A DNA stretch of 64,000 bases from Ctena decussata (lineage: Eukaryota > Mollusca > Bivalvia > Lucinida > Lucinidae): contig OZ022509.1 in assembly GCA_963989385.1 (NCBI GenBank), positions 80,002,667 to 80,066,666 of the forward strand. Reading direction: 5' to 3'. A model generated the notes under the pieces. The model worked only from the letters and a program-made list of their open reading frames with translations, was not told where the DNA came from and did not search any database. Numbering within the stretch: the stretch's first letter is position 1; each line of letters begins with the position of its first letter. Made by a program: the position numbers and the translations under genes. Below, piece by piece: positions 23,901 to 36,600 of this stretch.

Positions 23901-26900
23901 TTTGGTGGAAACCTTGTCCATCTGAATTCTGTTTTCTGTTTTCTTTTCGTTTTTTTTTTTTTTTTTTTTTTTTCTTTTTTTTTTTTTGGTCATTGTTCTT
24001 TACAGTGGACAAAAGTGTTAGGGCATTTATTAGAGAGGGGCAGGGGCGTAGCCAGGGGCAATTACACAGTACGCACAACCACGTTTTATACTCATTGAGG
24101 GAAATAATAGGGGGTTAAGCCGCTAAGATATTTCAAATTTTCGTGTCTGTTGGCAGTTAGTATTAAAATTATGCCCAATTAACAACATTTCAGCATGAAA
24201 ATACGCAGGTGTGTGTTGAAATTTTGTCAATTTGACAAAATTTCAATACGCACCTGCGTATTTGCGTATAGGCAGCTACGCCCTTGAGGGGTAACAAATA
24301 AAATGCAACTTAACATTGATTTTCACCAGTGACTAACAACAAAAGCCAACAGAGAAAATGTGGCAGCTTGATTTGCATTCCATAGTCATATTAAAGAATT
24401 CAAACTGCAAATGTATTACTGGAATCTAAACGACTGCAGAACCATTTTTCAAAGTTCTCAGAGTACCGTGCCGCAGTGATCCAAAAGGACCATATAATAT
24501 AAAACAACAGCTGTAGAGATAAATAGAATCTAAACGTTATTAAAATGCTATTCTAACACCTATATAGGTGCGCCTATAGTTTCGCCTATAGAAACAATAT
24601 ACTGTTTTATTCTGCAACAATTCACTGTTTCGGAGCGCGTGAGTCTAATTGCTGACGTCACTGGCAATGACTGACGTAATTTAGGGACGTTTTGAGACGT
24701 TAGACGGTATAATGTCTCTTTTACTTTCTAAAATCGCCATAGAAACGTACATATATCGTAGATACAGTTAAAAGTATTAGCGGAAGCATGAGCGCGCTGG
24801 CAGGTAGGTTAGGAGAATGTGAAAGAAAAGAATACTTTTTCAGCGTTTTTGATGGTAGAACCGAAATAGTTCAACTCTAGCACTAAATTGTTGAGTAATA
24901 ATTCACTGTTTGTCGGTCAGTTGTAAGTAGATATATCACTCGATCTCCGCGCTCGTGATATGATCTACAGTTCAACTGACCTCCAAACAGTGAATTATTA
25001 CTCAACAATACGCTGCTAGAGCTGATCTATTTCTTAAATAAAAACGGGGCCGATATATTGTGACGGGGTTCCATTTCTGGGTTAAAACTTCCAGTTTAAC
25101 CGTTCAGGATTATCGTTAACTATAGTAACTTCTGTTATGATTAATGATGGAAAACTTTGTGAAAATTCAAGGACATTATATAGCTAAGAAAACAGAACCT
25201 CACGGAAAGAAAATTATATGAGCCGCGACACGACAAAACCAACAAAGTGGTATGTGGGCCCAGCGAAGACTCAGATCAGCCTGGGCATCCGCCAAGTCTG
25301 ATCAGAGTCTTCGTTGTGCACTCTTTAAGGGCCAAAGCTACCACCATACCAGCAAGAAAGATTCTGATCAGACTGAGCACATGCCCAGGCTAATCTGAGC
25401 CTTCGCTGGGCGCACATGCCACTTTGTTGGTTTTGTCATGTCGCGGCTCATATATTGTTTGAGCATATCAGCCTGCAAAGGCCCGAAATCTGACCCGGAG
25501 GTTATAAAACTTGAGTACATTCTCAAACTCAAAATAAAGCACACTGACTGGCTGCTTCCGAGCACATGCTCGGAAGCAGCCAATCAGTGTGTTTTATTTT
25601 GATTTTGAGATTATTCTCGAGTTTTATAACCTCGAACCCTGGTCTGGTATATATGCAGTTAGCTCGAACTTTCTTCGCATTTCATATGTACGCAGTCTGA
25701 CTTTGGCATATGCAGTTCGCGCATGCGTGCAAACAGGTTTTCTATATGCGACTTAAACCGTACCATTGGAGAAGTGTTTAAACTGAATATATTTTGAAAA
25801 CAAGTAGCCCAAAGGGCAACAATTGCTCACCTGAGAGACATTGTAAACCTATAGGGATATTTAAGATGCTCAAGGGCAGCAAACTCCACAGTCAGTGGTC
25901 CAATCAGGCTGAAAATTAAACTCATCCATAACATTATGTATGCCCTCATTTAATATATGCAAGTTTAAAAAAGTATCCGATCAAGAGCACAATAGACAGA
26001 GCTGTCAAGGGCAGCTAACTTCGTAGTGGTTGGCCTGATCTGGCCAAAATTTGAACTTGTTTAAGATATTATGCATTTCCTCATTACCTGCAAGTTTGAA
26101 AAGGATCGGATCAGTAGAAACCAAGAAAAAGTGGCGACATTGATTTTTTTGGAAGCTCAGGGCAGGTACTCCATGGTCAGTGGTGGGATCAAGCCGAAAT
26201 GCTAACTAAACCAAGCTTTTATGCATATCCTCATTACCTGCAAGTATGAAGAGGATCCAATGAAAAATGAAAATGTGATGACATTGTTTTTTCCTAGATA
26301 AGACTATGGGATTTTTTTTTCAAACGCTCAAGGGCAGCTAACTCCGTAGTCTGTGCTCGAATCCGACCAAATTTCGAACTCATCCAAGCTCTTATGTATG
26401 TCTTCATTACCTGCAAGTATGATAAGGATCTAATCAAAAACCTTGATTGCAGCACCCTGAAAGTCAAACTTGCTCGAGATATTGTCATGCCCTACATCTG
26501 TGTGAATTTCTTTTAAAATCCGTTTAGAAATGTAGGTGCTAGAGCGATGACAAAGTTTTTCTAAAAATAGCCACAGTGACCTTGACCTTGGGCACAGCAT
26601 CCTGAAAGTCGAATTTGCTTGAGATATTGTCATACCCTACATTTGTGTCAAGTTATTTCAAAATCCATGGAGAAATGAAGGTGCTAGGGCGATGACAAAG
26701 TTTTTCTAAAAAATAGCCACAGTGACCTTGACCTTGGGCACAGCACCCTGAAGGTCGAACTTGCTCGAGATATTGTCATGCCCTACATTTGTGTGAAGCT
26801 ATTTTAAAATCCGTTGAGAAATATAGGTCCTAGAGCGATGACAAAGTTTTTCTAAAATTAGCCACAGTGACCTTGACCTTGGGCGCAGCACCCTGGAAGT

Positions 26901-29900
26901 CAAACTTGTTTGAGATATTGTCATGCCCTACATTTGTGTGAAGTTGATTTAAAATCCGTTGAGAAATGTAGGCGCTAGAGCGATGACCAAGTTTTCTAAA
27001 AATAGCCACAGTGACATTGACCTTGGGTGCAGCACCCTGAAAGTCAAACTTGCTGGAGATATTGGCATGCCCTACATTTGTGTGAAGTTATTTTAAAATC
27101 TGCTGAGAAATGTAGGTGCAGAGTGCTGACAAAGTTTTTTTAAAATAGCCACAGTGACCTTGACCTTGGGTGCAGCATCTTGAAAGTCGAACTTGCTCGA
27201 GATATTGTCATGCCCTACATTTGTGTGAAGTTATTTTAAAATCTGCTGAGAAATGTAGGTGCTAGAGCGCTGACACAGTTTTTCTAAAAATAGCCACAGT
27301 GACCTTGACCTTAGGCGCAGCACCCTGAAAGTCGAACTTGCTCGAGATATTGTCATGCCCTACATTTGTGTGAAGTTATTTTAAAATCCGTTGAGAAATG
27401 TAGGCAATAGAGCGATGACAAAGTTTTTCTAAAAATATGTGATGACGTTGTTTTCTCCATTATAACACTATGGGATTTTTTTCAAACGCTCAAGGGCAGC
27501 TAACTCCGTAGTCTGTGCTCAAATCCGGCCAAATTTCGAACTCATTCAAGCTCTTATGTATGTCATCATTACCTGCAAGTATGATAAGGATCTAAGCAAA
27601 AACAGTTGAGAAAACGTGATGACGCCATTTTCCCCATTATAACCCTATGGGATTTTTTTCAAACGCTCAAGGGCAGCTAACTCCATAGTCTGTGCTCAAA
27701 TCCGACCAAATTTCGAACTCATCCAAGCTCTTGTGTATGTCATCATTACCTGCAAGTATGACAAGGATCTAATCAAAAACAGTCGAGAAAACGTGATGAC
27801 GCTGTTTTCCCCATTATAACCCTATGGGGGCTATCTGTTGCCATGGAAACCCAAGTTCTGAGCCGATCGGCACCAAAACCTCATGCAGCCTTTCCCTTAC
27901 CCAAATGATGCTTCAGATAAAATTTGATTGCGATCGGCCCACTGGTCTCTGAGATATTTATGTTTGAAAGTGTTGACGCACCCACCCACGCACCCACGCA
28001 CGGACGGACGACGGCTCGACTCCCATCCTATAAGCTCACCTCTGAGCCTTCGGCTCAGGTGAGCTAAAAATAAAATAACAAAGGAAAAGTACAAGTATCA
28101 TCATCAAAGTTCAGGTAATGTAAAACCTAAATAATAGTCTCAGATGGCCATATTTTAAAATTTTATGGGTTTCACGGGCAAAAGGAACCATAGGCGAATA
28201 ATCAAAATTCATTCTGAATTTGCGGCATTCGACAGGACCGAGATTTCTGTTTTCGCAAGTTCGCGAATACGCGGTGTTTCGATAATTTAGAAGGCATTTG
28301 CCTCATGGTGATGAATAGGTACGTCACAGCCGCACAAACTTTACAGATGTGTTACATTTGAAAATTATTTTTTCCATGAACTTCCTCCTAATTTGCATAT
28401 GAACGTGACACAGAAGCTTAAATAACTCGGTCGGGGCAGTTGACTCGAATAAAAAATATATAAATCATGACCTAAATCTATTTAGTGATGACATTTCATC
28501 CTTTCATTGAAAAAAGTTCTTTCTAAAGAAAGAAATTTACGTGAAGGAGCACAGAAAAAATAAAAATAATAAAAAAACAAAGGAAATCAAATAATTTTTA
28601 TTGGAGGTCCCCATAAAAAATGAAAATATATTGTAATAATATAGTATTAGGGAAAAATATTAAACACGAAAAAAATATAATCGTTGGAAAAAGTACTGAA
28701 ATTCTAATATTTACATTATTGGTGTATTTACTGAAAAGCCCTATAGTAAACCATTGGAACGTAATGTAGTTTACATGCCAATAATTACATTGAGACACGC
28801 GACGTCAGGGACGTAAAAAAAACAATGGCTCTCTACAACCTGATTGGACGTCAGCAACGTCATGACGTCATGCATACCGTTCTGCTGTTAGCAGAAAAAA
28901 CTGCGTGTACATGTTTTACTGCTTCAATTTTAGCGCTTATATAAGATTTTTCATGAAAGATTTGATTGAAACGAATGTAAATATAAGCAATGAACTTAAT
29001 TTTTCTGATGTTTATCGAAGTGTAAACTACATTGGGTCACTAGCAAAGTTTACATGAACCCCTTCGGGGTTCATTCACTTTGCACGTGACCCAATGTAGT
29101 TTACACTTCGATAAACCTCAGAAAAATGAAATTCATTCCTTAAATAAACCAAATCAAGGGCAACAACTTGTGCGTAAATAAGGACACTCTAAAAAACTTG
29201 CCCAAGCATCACCGCACTATTATTTATATTCAGGCTCAAGAAATTCCGTTCACTGTACCATAGTTATGGCTTATTTGTGTATTAAAATCAATTCAAGGGC
29301 AATAACTCATGCATTACAGACGCCAGTGTGACAAAACAGGATGCCATGTTATGACAATATTTTTTTATTTAAGTTTCATGAAATTCCATTCATTTTGGAT
29401 ATTTCGTTCAGACTCAGTTTGTCGATTTTAAGCGATTCAAGGGCACTAACCCATTTATTACTGTAGCGAGTCCACAAAAATTGGCATGAACCACACTAAT
29501 AATGTGATACATACTTAAAGTTTCACAGAATTCCATATATTGATAACTTAGTAACGGCTATATTTGTCCATTTTAAACTGCTCCAAGGGCAGTAGCTCGT
29601 CCAATATTGCCATTCTGACAAACCTTATGTCCACAGCAGTGTTATGGTAATACATATATATTTTAAATTTTATAAAATTCCGGCTTTTGGTTACTTTGTT
29701 ATGTCATATTTTATTTATTTCAAATCAATTCGAGGGCGATAATTCATACACTACTGAACCCAGTCTGACAAAACTTCACGCGCATAACCATGTTATAGTG
29801 ATATAAAAGGTAAAGGCTTCCCATAGTCTAATAGCCGTAGGGGCATTGGGGGTTAGAGATCCACTGTATCTTGGGCACAACTGAAGAAAGGCGGTGCCCA

Positions 29901-30580
29901 TCTCTCTCCGTTCGCTGCCTTATCCTTCCCTGATTCGAAAAAGGTACCCATTTACTGATGCGTTATAGTGATATACATTTATTTTAAAGTTCAAGAAATT
30001 CCATATGCTATTGCCTACTTGTAATTCAATTATTGATGTAATTTAAATAACTCGAGTGAGATAAAATTATTGTCTGTCTGTCTGTTTGTCCCAGCTACAG
30101 ACAGCACTGTGTGGGCGTCAGGCACACAGCCAAATTAGCCGCAACATAAGAAAACCAACAAAGTGGCTGTGCGCCCAGCGCAGACTCAGATCAGCCTGGG
30201 AATCCCCCAGTCTGATCAGAGTCTTCGCTAAGCACTTAAAGGGTAGCTAAGGGCCTTAGCTACCTCCATGCATCAGCGAAACTCTGATCAGACAGGGCGG
30301 ATGCCCAGGCTGATCTGAGCGGCTGCGCTGGGCGCACAACCACTTTGTTTTCTCGTGTCGTGGCTCATTAATGAATTACTTTTAAATAGTGTGAGACTTA
30401 CTTTGAGCTCCGAGAGTTTTTTAACCACCCTCAGATTTTGTTCTGGTTTCATATAAAAAATGTAACCAAGGTACATGTTTTGTCGGTTGAGGTCGCGAGG
30501 TTACCACAGTGAAGTATAAGTCACGGCAAAAGATTTTTTTTATATATTATTTCTTATATTTTACTTCATTTCATTATATT

Positions 30581-30615
<35 letters not shown>

Positions 30616-33600
30616 TTGTTATTTAATGTTTACTCTAATATCCAGAACGTTTCGGCCTATACAGCGGTCAGAATGCTCCAGAAAATAGATTCAAGTTTTT
30701 AACAACAGTTGTTGCTATCTTTCCTCCCTTTGAAGAAAACTAAACCTACAATCAAAAGTATACTCCCTCAATTTTGTCACCATCTCGAAAAATTAACATG
30801 ATGAATTTTACTATTTTTTTTTCTAGATAATATATAATCATATCTAAATCTAACAGTACAAGTTCAAAAAAGTGTTTTTAATCAAATTACAGTATCGAGA
30901 CTGAAAATGTAGATGAATACATACATACATACATACATACATACATACATACATACATACATACATACATACATAGGTATTTTTCTAATTCGTGCACACG
31001 CAAATAACGTCAGAGCAAAATATTTTTTTTCCAATTAGGCGATTTCGATCGCGGTTCGCGATTCTACAAAATTCTATTCATTTCTTGTTTTATAATTTCT
31101 TTTTACAAAAATCGCTCTTAATATCTATTGTCAAATATATATATAGCAGGGCCATTTCGGAATTACTGTGTAAATGATTTGATAATTCATAAAAACGTTC
31201 TATAATTAAAAATAAGGTCATAATATTTTTTTTAATCATTAATTAATTTATATGTTTATCTTTATTTTTGTGGGGGTCGGGGTTGATTTTTGTTTACTCC
31301 ATTATTTCTTTCTTAATAGCTCCCTAAAATTGAAATGTATTATGTGTTATAAATCACTGAATCACAAGTTCAAAGCGCAGTCTGATCATAACTTTCCCTG
31401 TTCACTCATACACTGTACAGATCACAGTATACATAGACAGACCATCGCTCAGTTAGTTAAGCGCTGGCCTGCTGATCTAGCGGTCCCGGGTTCGATTCCA
31501 GGAGGCGGCAATCTTTTCAATCGTAAACTGGAATCTGTTGCACACAGCCTTTCATGATCACCCTTCCATCGTCCTGATATAACTGAAATACTGCTGTAGA
31601 TGTAAGTTAGCAGATCATAGTAAAGCAAAGACGCCGCTCACGTAGCTTATGGAAGGGCAGGATGTGCCAAGGGGAGGGAAGTGGGGTAGAGTCTAATTTG
31701 ACTGGCGTCGAGTGAAAAGGAGCTTTATGGCATAAGCGGGCAGAAACGAATAAGATCAGCTTAAATACAGCGTTCTGTTTTCGCATTTACAAGCGATAAT
31801 CCCTGGGGCATCAAACATTATAGGGGGAAGTAGTGGGGGATCTTGGGGGATCTAAACTTCTATGGCAACTGCACAGAGAGTTTAACCAGAAATCACAGTG
31901 ACCCTAAACCTACACCCATGCATTACCATATTAAGGTGAATGGATACACTTTCAGGGGAAGTAACTCTGCCATTTTTATTTCTACTTCCCTTCCCAATTG
32001 GGATCAACATTTAAAGGAAAGAATTTGCTCCTTTATGAGCAAATTCTTTCTTTTAAGTGTTGACCCCCTTTCGGAAGGACTTCCTCCTTAAGGAAAGCTA
32101 ACTGGGTGCCACAAAAGTTGTCTCCCTTCGAATAAATGTGAGGAAAACATATTGGTGTACCCATACACCTTATATATTGTCATTGCAACGTCATAGCGCT
32201 GACGTTCCAACGTTGTACGCCACTACCCATGCATTACCTGTAAGATCGTCTCCAGGGCTGGTACCAGGAAAATCTTGGGGCTATATTTCTAGAGGGGAGA
32301 TAACTCATCACAGACCCCTCTATTACATCCGGGTTACCACAGAAAGCGTGGTGGCTGTCGCAGAAGTAGTCACATACACCGTAGAAGCAGACGTTCCCCG
32401 CTGAAGTGAAAAGCAAACAGAGCGCGACAGTCTACTACAACTCTGGACTCATAATTCAACAGTACGAACAGATAATGAATCTAAATTTTCTTGCCGATGA
32501 ATTTAACCCATAAAGAAAAGAAAATAGCTCAACAGCTTGTAAAAACAATGAAAGTACATCCAATAAGGGCTGTAAAATGACGTTGTAACTGAAAACGCTT
32601 TAACAGCAAATGTGACGTTATACTTTTAAAAATCAAGACAATTTTACTTATTAATTTTCGCGTCAGGGTATCGAACATACACTTCACCAAATGCAAAGGC
32701 AAGACATCGATAAAGTTTAAGCTTGTATCAAACAGTTGTAAACTCGTCTCAAAATGTGAAAAAAAGGCCAAACCTAAACCAAACAGACTTAAACGCGGAT
32801 CGAAACCGCTTAATTTGAACGCAACGTTTCTGGCTGCCTAATTGATGTTGGTTTCCTTTTGTCATTATCATATAGAGGATCTTACAGGAGTTGTCATTTC
32901 ATATGAAATATATGAAACGAGCCTTTGGCGAGTTTCATAAACTTCATATGAAATGACCACGAGTGTAAGATTCTGTTTATCATATTACCCTTTAAAATGG
33001 GATTTTAACGCCTTCAAGCTGGACATTATTTCAATAAGAAAACGCATTGTTTACATGGACGTTGTCAATGACGTTACGTGTACGCGCCTAAGTGTTATTA
33101 CACTAGGGACGTGCTCGATTGGGTTGTGCGCACTGTGCCAGAACAGCTATTAGAATTTCGACATCGAGGCTACCAAACGAGCAGGAAAGGGGAGAATGCA
33201 CGGCTATTGAACAATCAAGATATGAAGGCGTTTTGAAAAACATACATTCTCTTCTGTTTGACGACAGTTTGGGTGATGCAATCTGAATTTTAAGGCAAAA
33301 CAATCCAAATTCCATCATACAAGCTTAGAGCTATATCTCCTGTATATATTTTCCTGTGTCGTCGACTTGTCCGCCATTTTGTTTTGACTATTTGTTCTGT
33401 CCACACCACCTTCTCGATTGGAACAGTGTGCACCGTTCCAGAACACCGTTCCAGAGCATTCGATTAAAGTTCCGAAAATCCCGACTGTGGTCACAGCCTA
33501 ATCGAGCACAGCCCTGTGGTCATACGACTTTTATGACACGACGTTACATACTGGATAACAGCGACGTCATATGATAAAACTATTTCAGTCAAAGAACGCT

Positions 33601-36600
33601 TTGCTGAACGTGATTTGACCAGGGGGTTTGGGGTGGCGCGGGGGTGTATTTATTTATTTATTATAATTTTTTGTTTTGTTTTGTTTTGTTTGTCCCCCAT
33701 ATTGTTATCACTGACTTGTACCAAACACCTACTAAATATTGTCAGTTTTTGCCATACTTTATCAAAACAACATTAAACCTCTGCGTCTATTCTATCCCAT
33801 AACCTTACTAGGTCGTTGGGGCACCACAGATGACTTCGAAACAATCCCTTTCCACCTTGTCCTGTCACTCAGTTTCAGCTGCCATCGTTCAGCTGGCAAA
33901 ATCCATCTCTGTCCACTTTTTAATATTGTCTTCGGGCGGGACCACCTCTTCTTCTGTCTACCTCTTCTTCTTTTTCTTTTCACTGTGCCCTGTAGAATCG
34001 TCTTTGCTAAACTAGAAGACCTTGAGACGTGGCCAAACCTTCGTGACCAGCGTCAGGAGTTCATCATGTTCTCCAGTGGATCCTTGGATCTTTCTGCGAA
34101 CCTCCTCTGCGTACAGATAGTAAAACTGAAAAACTTTCTATGTAGGTTTGCTCTTACTGTGTATGTCTAGTCTGACTATGATTTTAAACAGATTTTCTTA
34201 TAGAGAATACCATGTTAGTGTCTTTTGATATCAAGTTTATCAGGCGAGACCAGAAACCGTGTAGGAATGGCTAGGCTTGCCGAGCCAGTCCGACATGTTT
34301 CTGGTCCAGCCTGATAAACTTGATATCAAAAGACACTTACATGGTTTTCTATTTAGCATGCACCACTAGAAGGTTTTAAGGTTTAAAGAGACTCAAACAA
34401 ATAATAACCAAACGCAGTTTTGTTCGAACTTGCTCATGTCGCGAATGCGTTATAACATAAGTCGGTGACGTCATTCAACCAATCGAAAACTGTTATTACG
34501 GCCAACGCCAGTATATAGCCAATCGTCTTCAGAGATCGCTTCTAAAGGCATGACCTAATAACTTGTTTATTTATTATTGCTATAATCATTACTGACAAGA
34601 TTATTAAACGAGTGCATATAATTACACTGACAGGTGTGAGTTTACATCCTGTTTCCACCTAACAGTAAACCATATATTATGTAAACAAATTCTATCAGCA
34701 TCATGTATCTCCAGCCTCCCCTATCTCTCCTGTCTCCCCATATTTTCTCCTCTCTGCAAGTTAGTTTTTTTTGTTGTTGTTGTTTTTTGTTGTTTTTTTC
34801 TCGAGTTTCCATACTATAAAATGTAAGTTGCTATTCTTTTGTTACAGTAGCCATGATATCATGTTTAATTGTGACTGTTTTCTTTGCTCATATGTAACAT
34901 ATTGTTACCTGAGATTTAATTGTTTGTTTTGTTTTGATAACACTCGCGCAAGCGCACTTCTACAGTGACATGATATCACATTGTGTTATCATACCCCTAT
35001 TATCAGTGGAATTTTGCAGCAGATGCATGATAAATAGAGAATACCATGTTAGTGTCTTTTGATATCAAGTTTATCAGGCGAGACCAGAAACAGCGTAGGA
35101 ATGGCGAGGCTTGCCGAGCCAGTCCGACGTGTTTCTGGTCGAGCCTGATAAACTTGATATCAAAAGACACTTACATGGTTTTCTTTTTATCTTGCATCAT
35201 TAGAAGATTTTAAGGCGTAAAGAGGGTCAAACAAATGAAAAGCAAATGCAGTTTTGTTCGAACTTGCTGACCTCGCGAATGCGTTATGACATAACTCTGT
35301 GACGTCGTTTAACCAATCGAACGATGTTATCACGGCCACGGCCAACGTCAGTAAATAACCAATCGTTTTCAGAGATCGCTTCTAAAGGCATCGCCTGATA
35401 ACATTCGCGCATGCGCAGATCTACAGTGACATGATATCACATCATGTTATCATACCCCTGTTATCAGGAGAGTTTTGCAGCAGATGCATGATAAATGAAC
35501 ATAAAGTTACACTGTAGCAAAGAGTGGAAGGACTAACCTGGGGAAATATGGAATGTTTTGGCGATGGACTTTGGTACGAGGGGTTTTATTTCTGATGTCA
35601 GATTCACTTTCCTTCCTACGGTAGGTGGTACCCGATAAAACCCAAGTAATCTGAAACGAGATATTATCTGATTATTAGTTTGTACTGAAAATCTGATTTA
35701 AACCAACCAACAAAGAATATCTAGTCTAGTTTGTCCATTAACTTCGCAAGGTCGTAGGTACATCGACTCAGCACCTTATCCTGTTTTCAGCTGCTTTATT
35801 TGCCTTACAAAATCCATCTATGCCCACTCGTAAAAACAAACATGTACAAGTATCTTCCAGTCAATCTATTTATGTAACTGGTGTGCCTTTAAGTCAATTT
35901 TAACATGTTAAAACTATGCCTTGGCCCCCAAAAACCCATATGCAGACACCTACATTTCGTTTCTAGAAGTATATTACAGAAGATATGGAGGTTTTTATGC
36001 TTTGGCAGCCATCTTGTCCGCCATTTTGTAACCGTTTTGTCTGAAATAATTCTTAACATCATTAATCGATTCTTCGACATCTTAAACCTACGTAGCCACC
36101 AAAAATATGTTTCTAACCCACATACTTTAGAAATTATTGAGGAGTTAATCCGTTAGTGGCGAGCTTGGACGCCATATTGAATATTTTAATTTCCTCAAGG
36201 ACCATTTAGTTTTTGGTTAAGGATATCCTAAACAATAAGAATCTTAATCAAACATTTGTGCGGACTATTTTTTCGGGTTCTCGTCCCGGCACCCGGACTA
36301 TATCAAACGACCTTTCGTCTAGTATGAGACTTTTGACAAAAAATCAAAGCAGTATGATTTACAAAGCAGGGTTATTTGAGGGTAAGGTGTGTGTGTCGGG
36401 GGTGGTGGGGGAGTGGGGGCAAGATGTGCGTGTGATTGGGGGGGGGGGGGATTGAGGGGAGTAGCGGAGGGAACAGGACATGTTTACGACATATATGGAT
36501 GAAATAGCATAAATACAGTCGAACCTGTCTTAAGGGGTCACTGTATGAAGGGATCACCTGTCTTTAACAGCCACTTTCTGGGGTCCCTTAGAACAAAGTA

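Noticed and set aside
31428..31510. tRNA gene
   Set aside because: Good A- and B-boxes but the acceptor strands do not pair and a tail of non-tRNA sequence follows; treated as a SINE head.
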